From positions 1-49,873 of the forward strand of contig PWHW01000001.1 of the NCBI GenBank assembly GCA_003555075.1: a DNA stretch of 49,873 nt, read 5' to 3'. Below the pieces are notes generated by a model, which did no database searches, was not told the DNA's origin, and saw only the letters and a list, made by a program, of their open reading frames with translations. This DNA is from Candidatus Nealsoniibacteriota bacterium. GTDB taxonomy: Bacteria; Patescibacteriota; Minisyncoccia; Minisyncoccales; PWPS01. A program made the position numbers and the translations under genes. This document shows positions 1 to 8,336 of the stretch, piece after piece (the first letter of the stretch is position 1; each line of letters opens with the position of its first letter).

Positions 1-3000
1 CCGGAAGAGTGAAATCCAACTCTTCTTCTTTCTCTTGTTCTTCTTTCTCACCCTCCCCCTCTTCTTCTTCCTCCTCCTCTGGATCCTTTTTGTCTTCGGA
101 GGTATCCGGAAGAGTGAAATCTTGTATTCCTTCTCTTTCTAGGCTTTCATCCCTATAGTCTACTTTTGGAACCTTTACTCCTTTTTTCTCCAATGAAGAG
201 TTGATCTTCTCCAGTTTTTGTATCAGGTCGTTCTCTCTGCCCTTGATCGCTTCAATTTCGTTCTCTTTTTGTTTTATTTCCTTGAGCTTCTCTTCTATTT
301 TCCACCTTTTTTTCTCTATTCTTCTTCTTTCTTCTTCTATTTTCCACCTTTTATTTTCTACTTCTTTCCTTTCTTTTTCGTTATCTATCAACTCTTCTTC
401 CTCCTCGATTTCTCTTTCCTTGTTTACTATCTTATCTTCTTTTGTTTTTATTTTTTCCAGCCTTTTTTCTCCTTTTTCTTTTTTGGGCTTCAGTTCTTGC
501 TCTTTTCTTTTTAAAGCTCCTTTTATGGATTTTATTCTTGAGAGTTCTTTTTCTTTTTTCTTCTTTAGTTGCCTAAGTCCTATGGTGTTCTTTTTGTCTT
601 GCAATTCTTTTTCCTTTTTCTTTAATTTCTCTCTTTCTGTGATTATTCTTTGGCAATGAAGCTCTATGTTTTCCATTCTCTTCTTTATTCCTTCCATTTT
701 CTCCTGGGCTTCCCATTTCTTCTTTTCTATATCCCTTCTTCTTTCTTCTATTTTCCAATGTTCTTTCCTTAGCTCATTTTCTTCCTCTTTTGTGTCGGCA
801 CTCTCTTTCTTCTTTCTCATCTTCTTTTCCTTGTTCTCTATGCTTTTTTCTCGATGGAGAATGAGCTCCAGTTTTTCCTTTACATTTTCCAGCCTTCTTT
901 CTACTTTCTTTCTGCCGATCTCCAGATCTTTTTGCTCTTCTTTGAGGTAGAACTCTTTTGCCTTCAAGCTTTCGATATCCTTTTCCAGTTTCACTTTCTC
1001 TTCTTTTTTAGAAATCTTCTTCTCTTTTCTTTTATTCTCTTTTAATTTTTCCTTTAAGAGGCGGTATTTTTCTTCCGCTCTTTGCCTTTTCCTTCTTATT
1101 TTTCCAAGTTCTTCTTTTACTTTCCAGATCTCTTCTTCCACACCTTTCTTCTCTTCTTCCACTTCCCACCTTTTTCTCTCCACCTTTTCTCTCTCTTTCG
1201 TATCATAACTTACTCTTTCTTTCTCCTCTATTCTTTTTTTCTTTTTATCGGTTTCTTTTTCTTTTTTCTTCAAAGAGTGTAACTTGCTCTTGACTCTACT
1301 TTCCTTCTTTCCGTATTTGTTAATATCCAGCTCGGTATCTTTTTTTCTCTTCAATAACTCGAAAGACCTATTATCAATTTTTTCCTTGATCAGATTTATT
1401 TTTTTAAGCTCCAACTCTTTTCCTCTTTTCCCTTCTTCTATTTCTTCTTCTTTTTCTTTGTTTGCTCCTCTTTTTTTTGTGGTTTCCTTAAAGTCCTCTT
1501 TTTTATCAAGCTCCTCCTTTTCTTCCTTTTCTTTTCTTTCTTTTTTGAGCAACTTTTTTTCTTTTGTCTTAAGAACTTTTTCCTTTTTTTCTATATTTCT
1601 TATTTTCTTGTTTATTGTTTCAAGCTCTCTTTCAAGGGACCATCTTTCTTCCTCCATGCTTCTTCTTTCTTTTTCCTTTTTCCATCTTCTTTGCTTGTCC
1701 TCTTTCTCTTTTTCTGTTCCTCTGGAAAGAGCTTCTTCTTTTTCTATTTTTCTGCACTCTGCTTCAATCTCCCTTTCTTTTTTTATTGTTTCCTCTAGCT
1801 TTTCTGAGATCCTTGTCTTTTCTGAGAATAATTTCTTCTTTTCCTTCTCGATTGAATTTTTACTCTCCATTATGAGCTGCTTGGGTTTCTTGGAAGTTTT
1901 CTTTATCTCTCTCTTCTCTTTATGAGGAGCGATTGGGAATTGTTTTTGGCTGTCTCTTATTGTTTCTTTCAATCCTTTAATTTCTTCTTTAATCTTCTTT
2001 ACCTCTTCTCTTATCTCTCCTTTTCTTTCTTTTACCTTTACCACCTTGTCCTCCATTCTCCATCTTGCTCTTTCCACTCTTTGCCTCTTATTTTCTAATT
2101 CTCTATACCTCTTCCTAACCTTTCTTCTAAGCGGGCTATTGACTTCAAGAGACTCCTCCTTTTTTTCGAGCAATTCTTGTCTTTTTTCGATTTCCTTTTC
2201 TTTGCTCTCTATGTTTTTCAATCTTTCTTCTTTCTCCTTTTTTTGCTTAATTAATTTATTAAGCTCTTCAAGCAAGGACTCTCCTTTTTTTCTTTTCAAT
2301 AAAAGATCTTTTATATTAACAACTCTTCTTATTTTTGCTTTTTTTCTTTTTAGATTATTGAGCTTTTCTTCTTTAAAGGAAGAGTCTTCTTCGGAGCCCT
2401 CGACTCTTTCCTCGGATTCTTTGGACAGCCTTCTTATTTGCTCAATAATAGAACTTTCTTTTTCAAGCAATCTTGATATTTTTCTCTCTTCTTCTTTTTC
2501 ATGCAGTCTTTTTCTCTCTTTTTCTTTTCTTTGCTCTCTTTTCTTTTCATTTATCTTTTTGTTTATTTCTTTTTGCAGCGAGGCAAGGCCACTTCTTTGC
2601 TCTTTTATTTTTTCTTTTGTTTTCTCAATTTCCTTTTCCAGCTCGGAAAGGTGGTTTGAAAGAGAGTCCATTTCTTTTTTTTCTTCCCTTCTCTTTTTCT
2701 CTACATTTTCAAGCTCCTTTTTCCACTCTTTTTCTTCTTCTTGTGCACACCTTTCCCTTTCTTTGAGTTGTTCTTTTTCCTTTTCAAGAGCTCCTTTTTC
2801 AAAAGGATCCTTTCCGCGGCGCTTCCTTTCATTTATGTCTTTCTCTCTTTCCGTAATTATCTTTTTTATTTTAGAAATGGACTCCAGTTTTTCTTTTAAT
2901 CTTTTTACTTTTTCACTATGTTGACTTGCCAACTTTTCGTGAAATGATTTTTCTTCTCTTAGAGTCATTATTTTGTATCGCAAAGAAACAATACTCAAGA

Positions 3001-4588
3001 GAAGCGAAAGTATTTGGTCTTTGTATTTAAGGCTTTCCGCTTTTTTCTTTCCTATCCTCTCACTGTTATCTAGTATAATTTGCCTATGAGAAAGGGAGCG
3101 AATGTTCTCTTTTATCTTTTCTATTTTTTCTATAGTACTCCATCTTTCTTTCTCGAAACCTCTTCTTTCTTTTTCTATTTCCCATTTTCTTTCTTCTAGC
3201 GACTTCTTTTTTTCCGGGTCTTGCGTGGCATCTATAGCTTGTTGTATTTCTTTTTGCTTTCCTTCTACTTCTTTTTCTTTTTTCAATAAGCTCGCTTTAT
3301 TTTCTTCAAGATTGGTCATTTCTTTTCTCAGTTGCTCCTTCTTTTCTTCCAATCCTTTTTTTTGTTCCAACAGTTCGCTCAAATAACCTTTTAGTTTTTC
3401 ACCATAAAGGGTGTTTTTTTTCATTCTTTCTTCCAGATCTTTTCTTGTTTTCTTTTCTTTTAAAGAAATTCTTTCCTTTTTCTTTTTTGTTTTTTCGATC
3501 CAAAAGTTTTCTTTTTCATTTTCTTCTTTCCTTTTTTTCTCTTCTTCCTCTCTCCTTTCTTTTCTTCTTTCTCCCTCTTCTTTCCTCTTCTTTTCCTCTT
3601 CTTTTTCTCTTTCCTCCTGTCTCTTTCTTGCCTCTTCTTTCTCTTTTTCTTTTAACATCTCGTCTACTTTCTCAAGATGCTCTTTTGCTACTTTATCTTT
3701 CGCATCTTTGCTTAGCACGTTCTCAAGCTTTCTTTTTGCTTCCTTGTAGTTTTTTCCTTGATAATCATTTATTGCTTCTTTGATGTTTTTTATTTTTTCT
3801 AAAACTTTCTTTGCATCTTCCTTTTCAGGATTCAATTGCAAAACTTCTTCCAATAGGTTTTTGGCCTCATTAAGGTCTTGTGATTTGTACTTTTCCAACG
3901 CAGAACTAAAAATTTTCCTTTCTCTCTCCTTTCTCCTTTCTTCTTCCGCTTGTCTTCTTTCCTCCTCTTCTCTCGCCCTTTTTCTTATTTTCTTGACCAT
4001 CTCCTTTTCTTCCTCCTCTTCTTTTTCTCTTTCCTCCTGTCTCTTTCTTGCCTCTTCTTTTTTTGCCTCTTCTTCCTCTTCTTCTCTTTTTCTTCTTTCT
4101 TCTTTCTTGTTCTTCTTTTCTTGATCGTTCTCTGATCTTTCCTTGGGAGCTTCCTTCTTTTTCCTTCCCATTCTTTCCTCCTCTTCTCTCGCCCTTTTTC
4201 TTATTTCTTTGACGAGCTTTCTTTCTTCAATATCGCTTCCCTTTAGGCCCTTTTCTTCCTCCTCCTCTTCTTTCTTTCCCTTTTCCTTTTCTTCTTTCTT
4301 GCCTTCCTTTTTTTTCACTCCTTCCTCCTCCTCTTCTTTCTTTCCCTTTTCCTTTTCTTCTTTCTTGCCTTCTTTCCCTCTCTTTTTATCTTCACTTTTT
4401 TCAACAGGCTCTTTTTCCTCTTTTTTTTCTTTGGAGGTATCAGGGGTATCAGAAGAAGGCGAAAACTTATTCGCCTTTATCGGTGGAGGGTCGGTGGAAG
4501 GTGATTGCTTAGCTCTTTGAAGTATGGGTTCTAGAGAGGGTTTGCCCACATTTATTTCCTGCCCGGCATTATCAAGGTCCTTCTTCAT
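1..4588 (-). CDS. Giant coiled-coil protein, C-terminus cut by window edge
   Basis: An uninterrupted minus-strand reading frame runs from ATG at 4588 to the window edge, about 1,529 codons with no stop seen. A strong Shine-Dalgarno (AAGGAGGG) lies about 8 bases before the ATG. No signal peptide or membrane segment is visible. The N-terminal ~220 residues are low-complexity Lys/Glu with short tandem repeats. Residues ~222-310 look like two TPR-type helical pairs (ALEKYKSQDLNEAKNLLEEV, then NDYQGKNYKEAKRKLENV). The remainder is almost pure charged coiled coil. A Trp-containing motif of the type RRxIEKKRWKIEE recurs many times. The last visible residues are acidic and contain DFTLP twice. Function unknown; a cytoplasmic structural, scaffold or SMC-like filament role is only an inference. 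It is not a recognisable SMC: no Walker A motif is present in the visible part. Confidence 0.85.
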   Translation of the reverse strand, partial: MKKDLDNAGQEINVGKPSLEPILQRAKQSPSTDPPPIKANKFSPSSDTPDTSKEKKEEKEPVEKSEDKKRGKEGKKEEKEKGKKEEEEEGVKKKEGKKEEKEKGKKEEEEEEKGLKGSDIEERKLVKEIRKRAREEEERMGRKKKEAPKERSENDQEKKNKKEERRKREEEEEEAKKEEARKRQEEREKEEEEEKEMVKKIRKRAREEEERRQAEEERRKERERKIFSSALEKYKSQDLNEAKNLLEEVLQLNPEKEDAKKVLEKIKNIKEAINDYQGKNYKEAKRKLENVLSKDAKDKVAKEHLEKVDEMLKEKEKEEARKRQEEREKEEEKKRKEEGERRKERREEEEKKRKEENEKENFWIEKTKKKKERISLKEKKTRKDLEERMKKNTLYGEKLKGYLSELLEQKKGLEEKKEQLRKEMTNLEENKASLLKKEKEVEGKQKEIQQAIDATQDPEKKKSLEERKWEIEKERRGFEKERWSTIEKIEKIKENIRSLSHRQIILDNSERIGKKKAESLKYKDQILSLLLSIVSLRYKIMTLREEKSFHEKLASQHSEKVKRLKEKLESISKIKKIITEREKDINERKRRGKDPFEKGALEKEKEQLKERERCAQEEEKEWKKELENVEKKRREEKKEMDSLSNHLSELEKEIEKTKEKIKEQRSGLASLQKEINKKINEKKREQRKEKERKRLHEKEEERKISRLLEKESSIIEQIRRLSKESEERVEGSEEDSSFKEEKLNNLKRKKAKIRRVVNIKDLLLKRKKGESLLEELNKLIKQKKEKEERLKNIESKEKEIEKRQELLEKKEESLEVNSPLRRKVRKRYRELENKRQRVERARWRMEDKVVKVKERKGEIREEVKKIKEEIKGLKETIRDSQKQFPIAPHKEKREIKKTSKKPKQLIMESKNSIEKEKKKLFSEKTRISEKLEETIKKEREIEAECRKIEKEEALSRGTEKEKEDKQRRWKKEKERRSMEEERWSLERELETINKKIRNIEKKEKVLKTKEKKLLKKERKEKEEKEELDKKEDFKETTKKRGANKEKEEEIEEGKRGKELELKKINLIKEKIDNRSFELLKRKKDTELDINKYGKKESRVKSKLHSLKKKEKETDKKKKRIEEKERVSYDTKEREKVERKRWEVEEEKKGVEEEIWKVKEELGKIRRKRQRAEEKYRLLKEKLKENKRKEKKISKKEEKVKLEKDIESLKAKEFYLKEEQKDLEIGRKKVERRLENVKEKLELILHREKSIENKEKKMRKKKESADTKEEENELRKEHWKIEERRRDIEKKKWEAQEKMEGIKKRMENIELHCQRIITEREKLKKKEKELQDKKNTIGLRQLKKKKEKELSRIKSIKGALKRKEQELKPKKEKGEKRLEKIKTKEDKIVNKEREIEEEEELIDNEKERKEVENKRWKIEEERRRIEKKRWKIEEKLKEIKQKENEIEAIKGRENDLIQKLEKINSSLEKKGVKVPKVDYRDESLEREGIQDFTLPDTSEDKKDPEEEEEEEGEGEKEEQEKEEELDFTLP
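4252..4372 (-). repeat. 66-bp tandem repeat in coiled-coil gene
   Basis: Two near-identical copies of a ~50-base segment (around 4258-4306 and 4324-4372) are offset by 66 bases, or 22 codons. They encode the repeated peptide EGKKEEKEKGKKEEEEE. The offset is a multiple of three, so the frame is kept. Longer-range exact duplications in the same gene (for example about 3603-3640 and 4023-4060, and about 3957-3993 and 4174-4210) suggest growth by internal duplication. Confidence 0.75.
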
Positions 4589-4674
4589 TGTTCGAATCCC
4601 TCCTTTTTGGTTTTTGTTTTCGGGCATAAAACGAAGTTCGTTTAACTTTAAAACAAGAAGAAAATCATTTTCTG

Positions 4675-4680
4675 ATTATA
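4675..4680 (-). promoter_or_regulatory. Possible -10 element for coiled-coil gene
   Basis: On the minus strand a perfect TATAAT lies at 4680-4675, about 90 bases upstream of the ATG at 4588, in the gap after pnp. No good -35 was found at 16-18 bases, so the call rests on the -10 alone. The gap 4589-4712 also holds the Shine-Dalgarno of the coiled-coil gene and no convincing pnp terminator. Confidence 0.35.
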
Positions 4681-4712
4681 GGATAAATGATTTCAAATAT
4701 CCAGAGCAGTTA

Positions 4713-6833
4713 TCAAGAATTTCTTTTTTGGGCTTCTTTCATTGAGAGGCTTATTTTTCCGTTGCTTTCTGCAGAGATCACTTTTACGGGAACTATTTGA
4801 CCTACTTTAACCTCGTCCTCTACACTTTTTATTCGACGGTCGGCAACCTCAGAGATATGGACAAGACCTTCCTGTCCGGGTAGTATCTCTACCACTGCTC
4901 CGAAGCCGAGTATCTTTACTACTTTTCCTTGAAAGATTTCCCCCTCTTTTACTTCTCTTGTGAGATTCTTTATCCAATTAACAGCTTTCTCAATAGAATC
5001 CTCGTTCTCGGAAGAAATGGAAATGAGTCCCGAGTCTTCAATGTCAATGGAAACGTTTGTTCCTTCTATTATTTCGTTTATTGTTTTTCCTTTGGGACCG
5101 ATAACATCACCGATCTTTTCGGGATTGATCCTTATGGTCTTGATCTTTGGAGCAAAAGGAGAAAGCTCTTTTCTTGGCTCAGGGATAGTTTCCTTTATTT
5201 TTTGAAGTATCTTCATTCTGGTATCTTTTGCTCTTTCAAGTGTTTCTTTGATCATTTCTTTTTTGAGACCTTCTATTTTCACATCAAGCTGTATCGCGGT
5301 TACTCCTTTCTCGGTTCCGGCTACCTTGAAATCCATATCACCGTAATGATCTTCAAGTCCTTGAATATCAGTAAGCAATTCATAGTTTCCTTTCTCGTCC
5401 GTTATTAGGCCGATGGAAATTCCTGCCGCTGGTCGTTTAATGGGTACACCGGCATCCATCAAAGCCAGAGTGGTGCCACATACGGATGCCATGGAGGTTG
5501 ATCCGTTGGAGGACACTATTTCTGATACCGCACGGATGGTATAAGGAAAGTTTTCGCTGTCGGGTATCAAAGGAGCAATTGCATTCTCCGCAAGCATTCC
5601 GTGACCTATCTCTCTTCTTCCGGGAGATCTGATGGGCTTTACTTCTCCTACGCAATAAGGAGGGAAATTATAGTGATGCATAAAGCGCTTCTTTTCCTCG
5701 GTAGTCTCCATGTCATCCATTAATTGTTGTTCGCCGGGAGCTCCAAGAGTAATTATGGAAAGAGCCTTTGTTCCTCCTCTTTTAAAAAGCCCCGATCCGT
5801 GGGTGCGAGGAAAGAGTCCTACATCACCTCTTAATTCCCTTAATTCATCTACCGCTCTTCCATCGGTTCTTTCTCCTTTCTTTAAGATATTCTCTCGGAT
5901 CTTTTCTTCCATCACTTGCTCAAAGCAAAGAGAGGCATATTCTATTTCTTCTTGGGTTTCATATTTTTCTTCAATAAAAGATTTCATTCTATCTTTGATC
6001 TTTTCTATATTCTCTTCCTTGTTTTCGGAACAAAGAGCGTCATAAAGTTCTTCTTCCGTTTCTTTCCTTATTATCTCTTTTATTTCCTTGTTCTCATAAA
6101 CGGAAAAAATAAACTTTTCTTTCCCAACTTCTTTTCTTATCTTATCTTGGAGTTCACAAATTTTCTTTATAGGCGTTTCTGCCATATCAAAGGCTTTTAA
6201 TATTGAAGACTCGTCCTCCTCATTAAAGGACCCTTCTATCATATTAGTTATGAACTCTCCTTTTTCATTGAAAAAGCCGCTTATTGTGATATCCATGGAA
6301 CTGTCCGCTCTTTCTTCATAGTCGGGATTGACTCTGCACTCCTCTTTTTTTCCTATTCTGACTGCTCCCAAGGGACCTTCCCAAGGGATATTGGACGTGT
6401 GAAGAGCGGCGGAGGCGGCTATTAGCCCCAGAATACCGGGATCGTTCTTTTCATCAAAAGAAAGACAAGTAACAACTACTTGCACCTCGTTATTCATTTC
6501 TTTTGGAAATTTTGGTCTTATGGCTCTATCTATCATTCTGGATACCAAGGTTGCTCTTTCAGAAGGCTTTCCTTCTCTTCGTGTATAACGGGGACCACTT
6601 ATTTTTCCGGCAGCGTAGAACTTTTCCTCATAACTAACCGACAAAGGGAAGAAGTTCTTATCGCTTTCTTCTTCTGACATAGTGGCGGTTGCAAAAACAA
6701 CCGTATCCCCGTAGCGCACCAACGCCTCTCCATTCGCTCTTTCCGCTAAACTGCTCAGGGTAATGGAAAGCTCTTTATTTTCCAGAACTATGCCATATTT
6801 ATGCTTCATTTCTTCGATTTCCTTTTTTGCCAT
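4713..6833 (-). CDS. pnp: Polyribonucleotide nucleotidyltransferase (PNPase)
   Basis: 3'-to-5' phosphorolytic exoribonuclease that degrades RNA to nucleoside diphosphates; in bacteria it is a homotrimer and often a degradosome partner. The 706-residue length is typical. Two RNase PH-like domains flank an all-alpha linker: the first begins with the ERANGEALVRYGDT region, the second with the GERTDGRAVDELRELRGDVG region and continues through RREIGHGMLAENA. A KH domain follows (IGDVIGPKGKTINEI, ~570-630) and a C-terminal S1 domain (GEIFQGKVVKILGFGAVVEI, ~632-703). The start at 6833 has no Shine-Dalgarno; an ATG eight codons in (6809) has AAGGA ten bases before it and is a credible alternative. 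It lies 32 bases after the NYN gene and is probably cotranscribed with rpsO, the classical neighbour. Confidence 0.97.
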   Translation of the reverse strand: MAKKEIEEMKHKYGIVLENKELSITLSSLAERANGEALVRYGDTVVFATATMSEEESDKNFFPLSVSYEEKFYAAGKISGPRYTRREGKPSERATLVSRMIDRAIRPKFPKEMNNEVQVVVTCLSFDEKNDPGILGLIAASAALHTSNIPWEGPLGAVRIGKKEECRVNPDYEERADSSMDITISGFFNEKGEFITNMIEGSFNEEDESSILKAFDMAETPIKKICELQDKIRKEVGKEKFIFSVYENKEIKEIIRKETEEELYDALCSENKEENIEKIKDRMKSFIEEKYETQEEIEYASLCFEQVMEEKIRENILKKGERTDGRAVDELRELRGDVGLFPRTHGSGLFKRGGTKALSIITLGAPGEQQLMDDMETTEEKKRFMHHYNFPPYCVGEVKPIRSPGRREIGHGMLAENAIAPLIPDSENFPYTIRAVSEIVSSNGSTSMASVCGTTLALMDAGVPIKRPAAGISIGLITDEKGNYELLTDIQGLEDHYGDMDFKVAGTEKGVTAIQLDVKIEGLKKEMIKETLERAKDTRMKILQKIKETIPEPRKELSPFAPKIKTIRINPEKIGDVIGPKGKTINEIIEGTNVSIDIEDSGLISISSENEDSIEKAVNWIKNLTREVKEGEIFQGKVVKILGFGAVVEILPGQEGLVHISEVADRRIKSVEDEVKVGQIVPVKVISAESNGKISLSMKEAQKRNS

Positions 6834-6865
6834 GTTATTTTTTATGAGTTATTGGGTGCAAATTT

Positions 6866-7417
6866 TTATTGAGCATCGTTCCTCTTCTTTTTCCCTGTTG
6901 ATCTTTTTTGCTTTGAAGAAGTTAAAAGAAATTTCTTTTTACTGTTCTCAAGATTAATGAATTCATCGGCTACTTCTTTTAGCCTTGATGATGCCGATCT
7001 TTCAAAGGCCACTACCTCCCCCCTCTTACCTCTGTTTTTAAGATATTCCACGAGAGGAATGAAATCGCCGTCTCCTGTAACAAGAACGACAGCGTCTATT
7101 CCCGAAGAGATCCTTATTGCATCTACTGCGAGTCCCACGTCCCAGTCTCCCTTTTTCAGTCCTCCGTGAAACTCTTGAAGTTCTTTTACCCTGATCTCTA
7201 TTCCGATATTCGTAAGTGCTTCAAAAAAAGCCTTTTCTTCTCCCGTTTTCGTTTTTATTACATAAGCAAGAGCTCTTATGAGATTTCTTTTGCTTACCGC
7301 TTCCTTCACTACTTTATCAAAATCGACTCGAGCATCGTAAAGATGTTTTGCGGAATGGTAGAGATTTTGAACGTCCAAAAAAACTGCCACTCGTTGACCG
7401 CTATGTTTTATGAGCAT
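6866..7417 (-). CDS. NYN/LabA-type PIN-like nuclease domain protein
   Basis: 183 residues matching the NYN (LabA/DUF88) branch of the PIN-like superfamily, whose members are metal-dependent ribonucleases. The N-terminal strand VAVFLDVQNLYHSA carries the first acidic residue. KGDWDVGLAVDAIR and VVLVTGDGDFIPLVEYLKNRGK carry the other conserved acidic residues and the family hallmark TGDGDF. The C-terminus is a Lys/Arg-rich tail that may bind RNA. It sits between rpsO and pnp on the same strand, with 35- and 32-base gaps, which suggests a role in RNA processing or turnover. The exact substrate is not deducible. Confidence 0.9.
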   Translation of the reverse strand: MLIKHSGQRVAVFLDVQNLYHSAKHLYDARVDFDKVVKEAVSKRNLIRALAYVIKTKTGEEKAFFEALTNIGIEIRVKELQEFHGGLKKGDWDVGLAVDAIRISSGIDAVVLVTGDGDFIPLVEYLKNRGKRGEVVAFERSASSRLKEVADEFINLENSKKKFLLTSSKQKRSTGKKKRNDAQ

Positions 7418-7452
7418 ATTAAAACAGGTTCAAGTAAAGCTTAAACCTTCTT

Positions 7453-7710
7453 TTATTTTTTCTTTAACCCTATTTTAGCGATAAGATCCTCGTGTTTCTT
7501 CTCATCCTTGCTTTTTAGGTATTTTAAAAGCTTTCTCCTTTTGCTTATCATATCAAGGAGTCCTTTTCTTGAATGGATGTCTTTGGGGTTCTCCTTCAGG
7601 TGAGCGGAAAGCTTTTCTATTTTTTTGGAAAGCAAAGAAACTTGTGCCTCGGTTCCACCCGTATTTTCTTTGTCTTTTAAAACTTCTTCTTTTTCTTCTT
7701 TTGTTAACAT
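7453..7710 (-). CDS. rpsO: 30S ribosomal protein S15
   Basis: 85 residues beginning MLTKEEKEEVLKD, the normal S15 length and N-terminus. The conserved NTGGTEAQV stretch, IHSRKGLLDMISKRRKLLKYL and the basic tail are present. S15 binds the central domain of 16S rRNA early in 30S assembly. The frame extends 22 codons further upstream, but that extension is not S15-like, so ATG 7710 is chosen; there is no obvious Shine-Dalgarno. It lies upstream of the NYN gene and pnp, preserving the widespread rpsO-pnp order. tRNA-Lys lies 84 bases upstream on the same strand. Confidence 0.96.
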   Translation of the reverse strand: MLTKEEKEEVLKDKENTGGTEAQVSLLSKKIEKLSAHLKENPKDIHSRKGLLDMISKRRKLLKYLKSKDEKKHEDLIAKIGLKKK

Positions 7711-7794
7711 ATTTTTGTAAATTAATTTGTTCATTGACTTGCTTGCTACTATTAAGAAAAGGAGCGTGCAAATCACTTTTCTTCTCGCTGCTTG

Positions 7795-7867
7795 TGCCTC
7801 CGGTAGGATTCGAACCTACGACCACCGGCTTAAGAGGCCGTTGCTCTGCCAGCTGAGCTACGGAGGC
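7795..7867 (-). tRNA. tRNA-Lys(CUU)
   Basis: Cloverleaf on the minus strand: acceptor GCCTCCG pairs with CGGAGGC, the D-arm is GCTCAGCTGGCAGAGC, the anticodon loop is CTCTTAA (anticodon CUU) and the T-arm is GTAGG-TTCGAAT-CCTAC. Discriminator A. The following bases are CAAG, so CCA is not encoded and must be added by the cca product. Confidence 0.95.
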
Positions 7868-7893
7868 GCTTTTAATCAAGCGGGCTTTCTTGG

Positions 7894-8328
7894 TCAATCC
7901 GGAAATCCGGGAATGCCGTTATCTATAAGTGGCCACACCCCTTCTACTCCGAGAAAGCTCAAGAAAGAGGAAAGAACAACAAATGAAAGATAAACGATAA
8001 CGAGTCCCACGATGGTTACGGTCATTATCCTGGTTCCCTCTTTCACGTGTTCTGGATTACCTCCTGAAAGATAATAACGAAATCCTCCCCACAAGAAAAG
8101 AACCGTGGCAAGAGGAGGAACTATCCATGTCAGTGTGAACCCCATAACGTTCCAGATAAGCCTTCCAAGGTGCCAGATCTCACATTGTTCATCTCCTCCG
8201 TGTTCTTCCATTCCGGGACCGCACGGCACGATGGGTATGAAGGGTGAACCTTCCCCATTAGATCCATTTGCCCATGAGGGGGTCGCCAAAAAAAGAATGA
8301 CAAAAACAAACAATACAAACTTTTTCAT
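7894..8328 (-). CDS. TrbC/VirB2-like pilin precursor (secreted membrane protein)
   Basis: About 144 residues. A cleavable Sec signal peptide (MKKFVLFVFVILFLATPSWA) is followed by a short Gly/Pro-rich extracellular part with two Cys. Two hydrophobic helices then flank a hydrophilic loop (GGNPEHVKEGTRIM). This hairpin topology and the SGGNPE loop resemble the VirB2/TrbC-type pilins found widely in Patescibacteria. No other type IV secretion gene is nearby. ATG 8328 is chosen; a TTG three codons upstream is possible. TATAAT ends only 8 bases before this ATG, so the mRNA may be leaderless. The exact pilus system is unknown. Confidence 0.8.
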   Translation of the reverse strand: MKKFVLFVFVILFLATPSWANGSNGEGSPFIPIVPCGPGMEEHGGDEQCEIWHLGRLIWNVMGFTLTWIVPPLATVLFLWGGFRYYLSGGNPEHVKEGTRIMTVTIVGLVIVYLSFVVLSSFLSFLGVEGVWPLIDNGIPGFPD

Positions 8329-8336
8329 TGAGAACA

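Noticed and set aside
201-4520. Many plus-strand open frames rich in Phe, Ser and Leu over 1-4520
   Set aside because: They are antisense images of the Lys/Glu-rich minus-strand coiled-coil gene; composition and lack of start signals argue against coding.
1-4588. SMC or Rad50-like ATPase
   Set aside because: No Walker A, hinge or ABC signature is visible in the 1,529 codons; only coiled coil and a TPR-like part.
7553-7897. Minus-strand frame through tRNA-Lys and rpsO
   Set aside because: It translates the tRNA and overlaps rpsO in another frame; an artefact.
7868-7900. TTGACC/TAAAAG promoter-like pair before tRNA-Lys
   Set aside because: The -10 would end one base before the tRNA, so transcription would begin inside it.
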